A DNA stretch of 64,000 bases from Bathynomus jamesi (GCA_023014485.1 JAJOZX010002359.1:317501-381500); one strand, 5' to 3'. Positions 45,258 through 55,620 are shown, counted from the stretch's first letter. A program made the numbers and translations. Notes: generated from the letters alone by a model not told the origin.

Positions 45258-45320
<63 letters not shown>
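44371..45320. repeat. Tandem array, ~222-bp unit, with long (CT)n
   Basis: GCTGACCATAGCTTTTC recurs at about 44,425, 44,647, 44,869 and 45,098. Each copy is followed by the CATGCCATAAACGATC tract, CA repeats, TGTTTTATTTCTTTATTAGC and a CT tract. R1 and R2 have a single copy, so the amplification is specific to R3. Confidence 0.9.
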
Positions 45321-45463
45321 AATAAACGCCTTTCACGTAAGAGAAGTGTATTAACTCAACATCTTTAGTATTATTTTTCAACTCCCTTCTCGTAATATTA
45401 TACGTATTAATAAAACATCTTTCGTAATAAACTCGGCACTCGAGCATTTCGTTTATCTCTCTC

Positions 45464-45523
<60 letters not shown>

Positions 45524-46061
45524 CCTACCTCCAACCCTCTCAAACCCCTGATGGACAAAGCTAATATCATCTTTCCACAGCAAAATTTGAATACATGTGA
45601 TAAAAGACCCCGTTATTGCGACACTCGACCATAATGCTTAGCTGTTTATGTCTCTCTCCCAGCCTAATCTTAACCTTCCCCGTTTATCTGACACGACTGG
45701 GTAGCCCACACGTTACCTTAGATTCCCTAACCTACCATTTGGTGTAATTAAATAATAATAACGTTTTATATATACAGCCAAAGGAATTAAATGAAACACC
45801 AAACACATAACTCTTTATTTAGACAAATTATTTAATTTCACAAAATATATTGAAAATAAATATTCCTATATACGCTACCTAACCACACAAAACATCACGC
45901 GGGTTTGTCCTGAAAAAAAAAATAAAACATCAACAATCCTGATAATCAGTCCGAACTTGAGCCAGTATAATTAGAGTCTTCCACAAATATTTTTGATTTT
46001 AATCCGTACAAAGCTTGACACTGAGTTACCCTGAAAAAAAAAAAAAAAACATTTAGCACAC

Positions 46062-46097
<36 letters not shown>

Positions 46098-46112
46098 TAT
46101 ATATATATATAT

Positions 46113-46439
46113 ATTCGTTATCTCTCCTCCTCGTGTGCAGAAACGTTCCTTAATACTTATGTCGTTTCTATTCATTTATATACTGCGTGGTCATTGCAGT
46201 TATATGCGCATATTCACGATTTGCGAGGGTGCCCTCTCAGGGCATTGGTTTCTGCCCTATGTGGGAGAATTTCGATTTGTGATTAATCGAGGGCCGTAGC
46301 ATAATGGTAGCGCGTCCAACCGGCAATTGGAAGGCCCTGGGTTCGATTCCCGGGCGGTTCGCCTCATTTTTCATTTATTCGTTATCTCTCCTCCTCGTGT
46401 GCAGAAACGTTCCTTAATACTTATGTCGTTTCTATTCAT
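46113..46439 (+). repeat. Unit with 63-bp terminal direct repeats and tRNA-like core
   Basis: The 63-bp sequence ATTCGTTATCTCTCCTCC...CTATTCAT occurs at 46,113-46,175 and 46,377-46,439. The tRNA-like sequence lies just before the second copy. Either two tandem tRNA-derived SINEs, the first lacking its head, or a miniature terminal-repeat element would fit. Confidence 0.6.
46291..46361 (+). tRNA. tRNA-like sequence (anticodon position GGC), probably a SINE head
   Basis: The acceptor halves 46,291-46,297 and 46,354-46,360 pair with G-U wobbles. The anticodon stem TCCAA/TTGGA closes loop CCGGCAA, and the T-arm CTGGG-TTCGATT-CCCGG is perfect. GGTTCGATTCC is a full B box. The D-stem is poor, position 33 is C not U, and position 8 is irregular, so a functional tRNA is unlikely. 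Confidence 0.4.
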
Positions 46440-46834
46440 ATATATATATATATATATATAAAGCAAAAAGCAAATTTGAAGAGGAATTACTTACTAACTA
46501 CGATCAAAACTTTTTATACTTCATAAACTAATGCCTTAAAATAAGAACGTTTGACTTTTAATTAACTTAAATTAACTTAAATAATCTTTATTATTCTATT
46601 TACACACGCTCCGCTATACTTTATAAATACATGACAGCGAAAATACCCACTCTGAGATGAAATTTGATGGGAGCCATCTTGAAAAACTGCTACAATAATC
46701 TGATAAGGAACGAGAAGCGAAACTGCCTGCAAAGGGGTAACACATTCCATCTTGCTATTTAAATAATCGAACTGGTCGTACAAAGCATGACACGGAGTTG
46801 TCCTGAAAAAAAAAAAAAAAAACAATTAACGCAC

Positions 46835-46908
<74 letters not shown>

Positions 46909-47106
46909 AAAAATCAAATTTGAAGAGGAACTACTCCTAACTTTGGAGAAAACGGGACCAGTATCCGCTAAGCAAGTCTTACTGACACAGCGTTCACCCA
47001 AATGATGCGGCCAATTGTTCTATCTCTTTTATTATTATTACCATCATCGGGAATCGAACCCCAAATCTCAAAGCCTTCACTTCGCTTACAAGATGAAGGT
47101 ATCCAC

Positions 47107-49302
47107 TAGGGTGGATCGATTTTACATTTTTTTCGATTTCCATATTCTAATAGAGACAAAAACTTGCGCATGCATGAGAAAATAGTCTCTGCAAAATCTT
47201 AGCTTAATAGGTAATCATCTTCTGCTCCCGGCAGAGCGATGAAAATCATATTTTAGTAGTCAAAAACGTATTTTTCTTATAATTTTTAAAATATTTCAAC
47301 ATGCATCAAAATTATTCCTAATAACTATAAAGTCGATGAAATAGACCTCATATGATCGTTTTTCCAAGCGCGTTGTCCTACGTTAATATCTTTTGCCCCC
47401 GGCAACAACGTCAAATGTTGAAAAAATAGGTAATTTATATACATATTTTCAGATCGGCTCTTTGTCTTAAATAATGCATTTATATATTTCCCATAGCATT
47501 TATATCGTTGCTTAGGCATGAAATAACACACGCAAAATTTTATGACTCTAGAGTAATATCTTCTGTCCCCGAGAAAAGTCTAAATGTGGATTATAATTAC
47601 GTTAATGCGATGTTATAAGTACGATAAGTACTAAGTACAGCTCCTCGCTTGCTAATTTTATAAAATTAGCAACCCAGAACTCACCACGAGGAGGTGGCTG
47701 TACGTCGAGTTCCACCCTATCCAGCCCCAACCACCCTTCCTTTGGCTGCATGTCGATTTACATACGGTAATCTTTCTTAGAATCAAATCGTGGAATTTTT
47801 GTTCGGGAGTGAAGACGGGAGCGGATGAATCCGTCCCTCTTCTATTCCACTTACACTGGCAGAGGCTTCGGTTACTAATTTGATGAGTCTCTCGACCGCT
47901 TGAGTATGACACGGGAATAGTGGGATCAGTCCATCAGGCTGGTCTCCCGTCTCAACAAACTCTTTTATTCGGGTATCAGGTATTGTTTTTGTAACGGGGG
48001 GTTCGGTCACCTCAGCCGTTTGCCAGTTAATCATTTCGTAATAGTTTTGACTATCGTAGAGCAGCTCAGGCATGGCGAAGGCTCGAATTTCCCCCGCTGG
48101 TGATTGTTTTGATCGTACTTTTAATATTCTTCTCCATCCCAATTCTCTTATGTGTTGCTCATCGGCATGTAGCATGGAGATCAAAATATTTTCTGGGTGA
48201 GCAAAGAAAGAATTTCTACGGAGGACTTTGTTGGCGATTGTCTTAGATCTTTGAGGCATGGTCTGAGAGAGACGCATCATTTCGAAAAAATGTTTTTCGC
48301 CCTCAGTGAAACTGGAGTTTTTCTTTATCTTAAACCAAATTGGTGCGTAAACTGTCATAATGAATCGCACAATTTCGTTGAAGGTGCTGGAGGGTTCACT
48401 GGTTGAAACATAGAGGCGCAGAAATCTATTTGCTGTTGTCAGCCACCTGGAATGCGCCATCTTACCTGGATTTCGAGCCGCGAGAGCTGAAGAGCAGCTA
48501 CCGCCCGACACTGCTCTGTAGATGCCTAACAAATATTTTTGGTCAGTGCTCAACTCGGCATCATCTATGTCAATGTCGGGAGATGGAATGGCATCGAATT
48601 CTGTAATTGGAAGTTTTTCGCAGTCTTTCAGTTGTTTTCCAACTGGTCCAGTAAAGCCCATTGGCCAAGTTGTTTTGCCGTCCAAGTCTTGAATGAGGTG
48701 TCGCAGTGATAATTCATTACCGTGTAATAGGCATATGATCCACTGAACTGGCCTTTGTAGTTTCATTTCAATCATAACAATGGCTCCACCCTTTCGAATG
48801 GCGCGTCAGTGGCAGCTGCTGCTGGCAGCACTCACCAGAGATGACCTTTAATCCCTAGCCTAGTCATAAAATTTTGCGTGTGTTATTTCATGCCTAAGCA
48901 ACGATATAAATTCTATGGGAAATATATAAATGCATTATTTAAGGCAAAGAGCCGATCTGAAAATATGTATAGAAATTACCTATTTTTTCAACATGTGACG
49001 TTGTTGCCGGGGGCAAAAGATATTAACGTAGGACAACGCGCTTGGAAAAACGATCATATGAGGTCTTTTTCATCGACTTTATAGTTATTAGGAATAATTT
49101 TGATGCATATTGAAATATTTTAAAAATTATAAGAAAAATACGTTTTTGACTACTAAAATATGATTTTCATCGCTCTGCCGGGGGCAGAAGATGATTACCT
49201 ATTAAGCTAAGAGTTTGCAGAGGCTATTTTCTCATGCATGCGCAAGTTTTTGTCTCTATTAGAATATGGAAATCGAAAAAAATGTAAAATCGATCCACCC
49301 TA
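47107..49302 (-). mobile_element. Element C (TAGGGTGGATC-TIR transposon, long TIRs)
   Basis: TIRs of about 440 bp (47,107-47,546 and 48,863-49,302) begin TAGGGTGGATCGATTTTAC. The 8-bp duplication GTATCCAC is exact at 47,099-47,106 and 49,303-49,310. Empty sites are visible in R1 (about 19,699) and R2 (about 54,250). Total length is 2,196 bp. The gene inside is on the minus strand and lacks its N-terminal half, so this copy is an internal-deletion derivative. TAGGGTG is shared with B and D. Confidence 0.9.
47740..48820 (-). pseudogene. C DDE transposase-like protein, N-terminally deleted
   Basis: The open frame 47,783-48,775 (330 residues) is preceded in frame by RKGGAIV after a TGA. Motifs are C15xxH18 in CLLHGNELSLRH, RW at 110-111 in AHSRWLTTANRFLRLYVS, FAHPENILISML at 191-202, and E295 in HTQAVERLIKLVTEAS. 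The region that should carry the first and second Asp is absent. A one-base shift after SGIEEG moves the conserved tail (DGFIRSRLHSRT) into another frame. It is the clearest relative of proteins A and B, with better agreement to the general family pattern. Confidence 0.8.
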
Positions 49303-49370
49303 GTATCCACCCACTGATCATTTTCTTTGCATTCGCATATTTAGATTAAAGATCTGCATCCCTCAGAGAT

Positions 49371-50197
49371 AAGGCACTTCCACTTTATTGTTAGAGAGGA
49401 AGAATTTAAAGCACAGGGTAAAATAAGTAAAAATGCTTGCTATAACCTAGTTGTTCAAGATATAAAAGAAATTTGGCAAAAATTTTCTTTCCAAACAATT
49501 GATACAAAGGGAATTTATGTTAGAGTTACTAGACTTATAGAAGATGCTGATTAGTTAACTAAATGCCCTATGATAAAAAGAAATGAAAAATATTTTGAAA
49601 AATTAAAGAAATATGACGAGATGTTTGACATATCTCCATGCCACTGTTATGATAAAGGCATAAGGGATAGAAAACTTTGTACGTATGAACATAAAATACC
49701 TATTATAGAATGGGACGCTTTTATTCGTCAAAAGAAGAGAAACCAGTTATGAAAAATTGATGAAAAAACTACTTCAAGTAATTTGAGAAAGTTGGGCAAA
49801 ATCCAAAAAGCACAGGAAAGGGAAAAGAAATCAAAAGAAAAATTAAGAGAAGCAGGAGAATTTGTATCATCAGAAGTGATAGAAGATGATAATGAAAATG
49901 AAGATGTCGATTTTCAAGACAGAGAGGACTTAGATTATGAAGAAGACTTAGAATTAATAGAAAATTTTCAAAATAAATATACCTATGAAAATTTAGCCAA
50001 AACTTCAGATTAGAACTAAACCTCTAGAAATACTAGATTTTCCATGTCATAGCCAAAGCGTTGAACGAGGTGTGAACTTAATAACTAAGTCTAGCCAGGA
50101 AAGAATTGGTTATATTAATCGGCATAAATTTATTATAAATACTTTAGAGTCTAGAAAAGAACTGTCTACTTTTGAGTGGAAAGGTCAATGGAACTAA
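49371..50197 (+). pseudogene. A3: internally deleted relative of gene A
   Basis: It begins mid-gene (RHFHFIVREEEFKAQG), matching A at VRHYLFVRHREE, and continues EIWQKFSFQTIDTKGIYVRV. It passes a TAG, then KYDEMFDISPCHCYDKG, IPIIEWDAFIRQKKRNQL, a TGA, a charged linker and YTYENLAKTSD. It then jumps directly to KPLEILDFPCHSQSVERGVN and ends STFEWKGQWN. The jump deletes everything between the linker and the last motif, removing both Asp motifs, CxxH and RW. The sequence is clearly diverged from A1/A2, so it is an independent family member. Confidence 0.75.
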
Positions 50198-50318
50198 TAA
50201 AAAAAAAACATTAGTTTTAGGTAAAAATTTTTATTGAATTTCTCTCTTAATTTCTAAATTTCTACCAATAATAGCTAAAAATTTATGGGTAATTATTCGT
50301 TTAGTGCTTTTCCTCCTT

Positions 50319-50516
50319 TCTGAACCAAACACATTTTTCTGGTGTTTTGTGGTGTGATTTGTTCAAATCTGAACTTCGTTTCTTTGGGAAATGAGCCGTT
50401 TTTGAGAAATTTTAAAATTGAAAATTTCTCAAAAACGGCTCATTTCCCAAAGAAACGAAGTTCAGATTTGAGAAAATCACACCAAAAAACACCAGAAAAA
50501 TGTGTTTTGGTTCAGA
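50319..50516. mobile_element. Foldback/MITE-like hairpin with ~95-bp arms
   Basis: TCTGAACCAAA...ACACATTTTTCTGG is mirrored by CCAGAAAAATGTG...TTGGTTCAGA. The arms are near-perfect down to a loop around AAAATTG at about 50,415. There is no coding capacity. The right end abuts the CCTAA array; no clear target duplication is visible. Confidence 0.8.
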
Positions 50517-50592
50517 CCTAACCTAACTTAACTTAACCTAACCTAACCTAACCTCTTAACCTAACCTAACCTAACCTAACCTAACCTAACCC
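50517..50592 (+). repeat. Interstitial (CCTAA)n telomere-type repeat
   Basis: About 14 CCTAA/CTTAA units occur with few interruptions. TTAGG is the ancestral arthropod telomere repeat. Its internal position suggests a telomere insertion, repair scar or degenerate microsatellite. Confidence 0.8.
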
Positions 50593-50599
50593 ACGTTTT

Positions 50600-50940
50600 T
50601 TCGCAATTTCTAACCTTCAATAGCAGCGTTGGGGTGTTTATACAAATGAGCGGCGACCAACAGGAATAAATAGACGATTTCGCCAGGCCCACAAATTTGA
50701 ACTCGTTGGTCTAGGCCGCCGTAGCCAATGTTCACAGACGTCGAAGCAAAAACTCCTCCAATTAACTGCACTTTCGGAAGCCAACGCTAAATAGAGCTGT
50801 GCATCTAGCTTTGTCAAGAATAACCCAACGTACAATAAGTTTTGCCACAGTTTGAGGTGGGTAGGTATTAATTGATAGTAATCCAAATCACAACCTCCGC
50901 AATCCATAATGAAAACCAGACTGAAAAAGCATTCTTGAAC
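50600..50940 (-). pseudogene. Merlin/ISXO2-like transposase, middle fragment
   Basis: The minus strand (MDCGGCDLDYYQ at 50,907) reads LALASESAVNWRSFCFDVCEHWL, matching the pattern of a helix with TxxDWxxFcRevC in IS1595/ISXO2/Merlin transposases. In the neighbouring frame it continues VQICGPGEIV, corresponding to the IGGPG-iVEIDE segment. The Asp-bearing part is not preserved. The frame change and missing ends mark it as a relic. No TIR was found. It is a different piece from the N-terminal fragment at 756-995. Confidence 0.5.
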
Positions 50941-51616
50941 AGGGTTGCCACTCTTGAATGAGTATGAATTATGAGAGATTCAAAATGTACGTCTCTGATT
51001 GGTCGGATAAGGTCACGTGAAACCAAAACCAGATTTCATTGGTTGTTTTGACCTATGTTTCCTAATTTTGCCACGAGATGTCTCCCCATAAAACTGGAGA
51101 GGGCGACGTTCGTTAAAATTTTAACAGCGTTAAGAGCTAATACTCGGTCAATGGCCGATAATGGCTGCTTTTTACGTCTAAATTTTTTTTTTTTTCATAA
51201 AAAATAATTATTACATTTCCTTGATTTTTATCAGTTTCCCTGAGGTTTCAAGGTGTCCTGAATACGAATGTATATGTTAAATTGTCATAGAATGTCTCCT
51301 TCTATCGAAAACGAACAAAGCATTAAAACGAATATTAACCATGTATTGATTTTTTTTTCATGCATTTTTGTATTTTTTAAAAAAAATTTCATTAAAAAAA
51401 TAAATATAAGTGTTTTATAAGCGAACTTTTGTAATAATAAAAAAATTTCGAAGTAAATCGCAAATCATCTCGAATTTTACAAATTTTCTGAAAAACTGAA
51501 ACCCGTAGGGGGGGTAGGGGTCCTCAGAATTCAAAAATATTTTACCAGGGTGTTACTATAATTGACTGAACCACATCACACTATGTACGTAAGAAATCAA
51601 AAATTTCGACCGGGGC

Positions 51617-51652
<36 letters not shown>

Positions 51653-51655
51653 AGG
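50941..51655. other. AT-rich DNA without gene; (TA)n at 51,621-51,651
   Basis: There is no recognisable coding region. A-rich and T-rich runs and one GGGGGGGTAGGGG-like tract occur. The TA tract borders the DUF4817-type element. Confidence 0.6.
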
Positions 51656-52075
51656 TGTTTGAAAACTTTCTGTACAAATTGTAATGGGGGATAGGCAACA
51701 CGAAGACAAACCCTTTTCGTCTATAAGTGTATGTCCGCTGACGTCACCATTCGGCGCGAGAGGGCGCCGCTGCAATTGGCTAAAAGGTGAAGTGGGCTAG
51801 ACTCGCGCTTGCCACGGGCATTCTTAAATCGGACGTAGTACGCGTAACATGGAGCGCTTCACGACTGCTGAGATGGCTGACATGCATATGGTGTATGGGG
51901 CTGCCAATGCAAACGGAAGAGCTGCTGTGAGGTTGTACCGACAGCGCTTCCCAAACAGACGTGTGCCAAACCACCAAACGTTTCCGCATTTGCATCGGCG
52001 ACTGCGAGAAACTGGAACATTCCATGCAAACATGCATGACACTGGTCGGGAGAGAAACGTGCGCACTCCTGACAT
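51656..52075 (+). mobile_element. DUF4817-bearing transposon, 5' fragment
   Basis: The 5' non-coding end starts ACAAGGTGTTTGAAAAC. It precedes a coding start and is cut by the IR-2 right-arm boundary at 52,076. The remaining part of the element is not in the window. Confidence 0.5.
51849..52075 (+). pseudogene. DUF4817 helix-turn-helix protein, N-terminal fragment
   Basis: [40 protein letters not shown] and [12 protein letters not shown] fit the DUF4817 helix-turn-helix domain found at the N-terminus of transposon-encoded proteins in arthropods. It likely binds element ends. The frame continues [11 protein letters not shown], then enters unrelated IR-2 sequence and stops. The catalytic domain expected after the RTP motif is absent. 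A Tc1/mariner-like affiliation is from general knowledge of this domain and unproved here. Confidence 0.6.
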
Positions 52076-52356
52076 GTTAGTGTGTATGGTTATTGTTATA
52101 TTTTGAGGTTTGGAGCCAATCGCCTATTTTTCTCTTTGCGTCTTTGATAATTTCGTTCGTAATATTGCCTTTGGACGCGCTGAGAGACACTGACTGTGTC
52201 GCAGTGTGTCGGTACGGTGGGTACCCGCGAATGTAAACACCTCCAAATCGCGGTTAGCGCCATGCCACGATCACGGATAAGTGCATGATGGTGGCAGTTA
52301 GTAGGTCATGTTAACTCAATTGATGACAGTGAATTACAGCTAACTGCATGAGTAAA

Positions 52357-52384
52357 GTGTGTGTGTGTGTGTGTGTGTGTGTGT
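52357..52384. repeat. (GT)n microsatellite
   Basis: Mirror of the (AC)n at 21,609-21,642, slightly shorter. Confidence 0.95.
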
Positions 52385-52389
52385 CACGA

Positions 52390-53750
52390 CGCGCTTCTGC
52401 GTGTCGGTCTCTCTTCACACGAAGATCGAAGCTGGTGGTTCCCTGCCTCTAGGATTGGCTTGGTGAAGGAGTGTGCCGCTCTCTCGCGCTCTCCACCGCA
52501 CATAGCCATGTACACCCGGCTCATCTGTTCTAATTTGGTGTCTAATTACCTCATTCCTACCATATCTCAAGAGTTGAAATTTCTCGGTGTTAAACATCCT
52601 ATTGCTGTCTTCTGTTGTCCCCCTCTTCAAACCCGGGCCAAGCAGGTGGCCCCACCTCTAGGTCCGGTTTGGTGTAGGAGTGAGTTGCTCTTTCGCTCTC
52701 TCCGCTACACATGATCGCTTGTGGAGGAGTGAGTTGCTATCTCGCGCTCTCCACCGCCCATAATCATGTACACCCGGCTCATCTGGTTTATTATGCATTC
52801 TAATTTCTTCTTTTCTACCATATCTCAAGAGTTGAAATTTTTCGGTGTTAAATACCCTATTGCTTTCTTCTGTTTTCCTCTCTTCACACTGGGTTAATGC
52901 AGGTGGCAAGGCCGGTTTGGTGTAGAAGTGAGCTGCTCTGTTGCGCTCACCGCCACACATGACTGACTGGTGTAGGAGGGAAGTGCTCTCTCGTGCTCTG
53001 CGCCGCACATAGTCATGTACACCCGGCTCATCTGGCATAATAAGCAGTCTAATTTCTTCATTCTTCTCGGTGTTAAACATCCTATTGCCGTCTTCTGTTG
53101 TCCCCCTCTTCACACCGGGTTCAAGCGGGTTGTCCCCACCTCTAGGCCGGATTGGCTTAGGATTGACCTGATCTCTTGCGCTCTCCGCCACACACATGGC
53201 CGCCTGGCGGAGGAGGGAAATGCTCTCTCACGCTCACCGCAGCACATAGTCATGTACACCCGGCTCATCTGGTCTAACATGCAGTCTAATTTCTTCATTC
53301 TACCATATCTCAAGACTTGAAATTTCTCGGTGTTAGACATCCTATTGCTGTCTTCTGTTGTCCCCTGTTCACACCGGGTTCAAGCTGGTGGTCCCTGCTT
53401 CTAGACCGGCTTGGCGTAGAAGTGAGCTGCTCTCTTGCGCTCACCGCCACACATGACCGCTTGGTGGAGGAGGGAAATGCTCTCTCACGCTCTCCGCCGC
53501 ACATAGTCATGTACACCCTGCTCATCTGATCTAATATGCAGGCTAATTTCTTCATTTCTACCATATCTCAAGAGTTGATTTGTTTCGGGAAAATGACCAT
53601 TCATTTTCAACGAAGTCATGTACACCCGGCTCATCTGGTCTAATATGCAAGCTAATTTCTTCATTTCTACCATATCTCGAGTTGAGCGGTTTCGGGAAAA
53701 TGACCATTCATTTTCAACGATTTAATTTTTGTGTTTACCCCCAAAATATA
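52390..53750 (-). repeat. Minisatellite array, mirror of 20,280-21,600
   Basis: TCATGTACACCCGGCTCATC recurs six times at spacings like those in the left arm. Units keep TTGAAATTTCTCGGTGTTAA and the CTATTGCTGTCTTCTGTTG tract. Confidence 0.9.
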
Positions 53751-53818
53751 TAACTTAGTAGATCTTATATATATATGAAAATTATTTCACAAAAGTAACA
53801 CGTGAAAAATATTTATGA

Positions 53819-53821
<3 letters not shown>

Positions 53822-53855
<34 letters not shown>

Positions 53856-54106
53856 CCGCAAATCATAATTCTTTATTGATGGATAGGCTCCAAGCTTCTA
53901 CGAATTTAGCAATACGCAGAATTAGCCGCATTGTGAAAACGTCTGTTTGGGTGGAAATATCCTTTCAGTCAACGGTTGACCTTGGAACGAAAAAGGTGAT
54001 TTGTGTGTAGTTGTAAATTTAAAATAGTGCTACGTTACTGCCCCTCGCATTACCCCGTTTTATTTGGGTCAGCTTGTGTATTTCTTATAGTAATATTATC
54101 CTTGAT

Positions 54107-54142
<36 letters not shown>
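53822..54142. repeat. Two (TA)n tracts flanking gene-free DNA
   Basis: Tracts lie at 53,822-53,853 and 54,111-54,142. The intervening sequence mirrors 19,870-20,130 and shows no gene. Confidence 0.85.
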
Positions 54143-54144
<2 letters not shown>

Positions 54145-54315
54145 CCTCAAGAAGTACTACTCTGAAAAAAACATTATAAATGATTTATCTGTGAGGGATG
54201 CAAATCTTTAATCTAAATATGCGAATGCAAAGAAAATTATCAGTGAGTGGATACCTTCATCCTGTAAACGAAATGAAGGCTTTGAGGTTTGGGGTTCGAT
54301 TTCCGATGATGGTAA

Positions 54316-54754
54316 TCTATACTATAATAAGAGAGCTGTCGGTCTGTCTGTCCGTCCGTCTGTCCGTCACACTTTCAGAAATTGTGAGAAAAAATTGAGA
54401 AAAAAATTCAGAAATTGTATTACGGGCGGGAATGTGAAGCTCAAGATTTTCATGACTGTGTTGTTTTCTGTAGTTTAGCCTGTCTGTTTGTCTGTTTGTG
54501 AAATTTATCCCGGGCAGTAATGGGGGAAGGGTGGGGGTGGGGGTAATGGGGGATGGGTGGGGTAATGGGGAGGGGTGGGGGTAATGGGGGATGGGGGTTA
54601 GCCCCCCAAGTTGCATGAATGGGGGTGAGGAGGTTTTGGGAGATACCAGATTCAGAAATGTTGACACAATGTGAAGCTCAAAATTTTCACGGCTGCGTTC
54701 TTTTCTGTAGTTTAGCCTGTCTAACCGTCAGCGAAGCGACGGGAACTGTACTAG
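54316..54754 (+). mobile_element. Non-autonomous Helitron (R2 copy)
   Basis: It starts TCTATACTATAATAAGAGAG after an A, and ends CCGTCAGCGAAGCGACGG...CTAG before a T. The 3' hairpin pairs CCGTC with GACGG. It is a 439-bp copy of the element at 19,186-19,636, non-coding, with a G-rich GGGGGTAATGGGG-type tract in the middle. Confidence 0.85.
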
Positions 54755-54888
54755 TAATAATAATAAAAGAGATAGAACAATTGGCCGCATCATTTGGGTG
54801 AACGCTGTGTCAGTAAGACTTGCTTAGCGGATACTGGTCCCGTTTTCTCCAAAGTTAGGAAGTAGTTCCTCTTCAAATTTGATTTTTA

Positions 54889-54891
<3 letters not shown>

Positions 54892-54966
<75 letters not shown>
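54892..54966. repeat. (TA)n microsatellite
   Basis: The longest pure TA tract of the R2 block, upstream of the acceptor-like repeats. Confidence 0.95.
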
Positions 54967-54970
<4 letters not shown>

Positions 54971-55620
54971 TGCGTTAATTGTTGTTGTTTATTTTTTCAG
55001 GACAATTCCGTGTCATGCTTTGTACGACCGGTTCGATTATTTAAATAACAAGATGGAATGTGTTACCCCTTTGCAGGCAGTTTTGCTTCTCATTCCTTAT
55101 CAGCTTATTGTAGCAGCTTTTCAAGATGGCTCCCATCAAATTTCATCTCAGAGTGGGTATTTTCGCTGTCATGTATTTATAAAGTATAGCGGAGCGTGTC
55201 TAAATAGAATAATAAAGATTATTTTTATTTTTTGGGGGGGGATGTAAGTAATGGAATTACATGTAGTTTTAGTCCGTTTTATAATTGAAGTTAATTAAAA
55301 GTCAAACGTTCTTATTTTAAAGCATTAGTTTATGAAGTATAAAAAGTGTGCTAAATGTTGCTGTTATTTTTTTTCAGGGCAACTCAGTGTCAAGTTTGTA
55401 TGGATTAAAATAAAAAATATTTGTGGAAAACTAATTATACTGGCTGAAGTTCGGACTGATTATCGGATTGTTGATGTTATTTTTTTTCAGGACAAACCCG
55501 TGTGATGTTTTGTGTGGTTAGATAGCGTATATAGGAATGTAATATTTATTTTCAATATATTTTGTGAAATTAAATAATTTGTCTAAATAAAGAGTTATGT
55601 GTTTGGTGTTTTATTCAATT
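54967..55620 (+). other. R2 non-coding block with three acceptor-like repeats and a poly(A) signal
   Basis: GTTG.TGTTATTTTTTTTCAGG followed by (A/G)CAA..C.GTGT occurs at about 54,978, 55,358 and 55,468. The last is followed by AATAAA at about 55,585. This resembles alternative 3' exons of a non-coding transcript, but there is no transcript evidence. Confidence 0.35.

Larger units (their letters stand above)
45321..47098 (+). repeat. R3 block, middle part
   Basis: It is related to R1 18,060-19,710 without the Helitron. It contains CT tracts (45,455-45,521), acceptor-like repeats on the minus strand near 45,915, 46,030 and 46,805, TA tracts (46,065-46,113; 46,440-46,460; 46,838-46,904), and an inserted tRNA-like unit. 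No coding sequence is seen. Confidence 0.7.

Noticed and set aside
46291..46361. Functional tRNA-Ala(GGC)
   Set aside because: Poor D-arm, C at position 33 and irregular position 8; placed between direct repeats, it is better explained as a SINE head.
54879..55247. 122-residue open frame beginning in (TA)n with YIYIYI repeats
   Set aside because: It is microsatellite translation followed by non-coding R2 sequence; no conserved domain. The same applies to frames at 8,451, 27,987 and 46,759.
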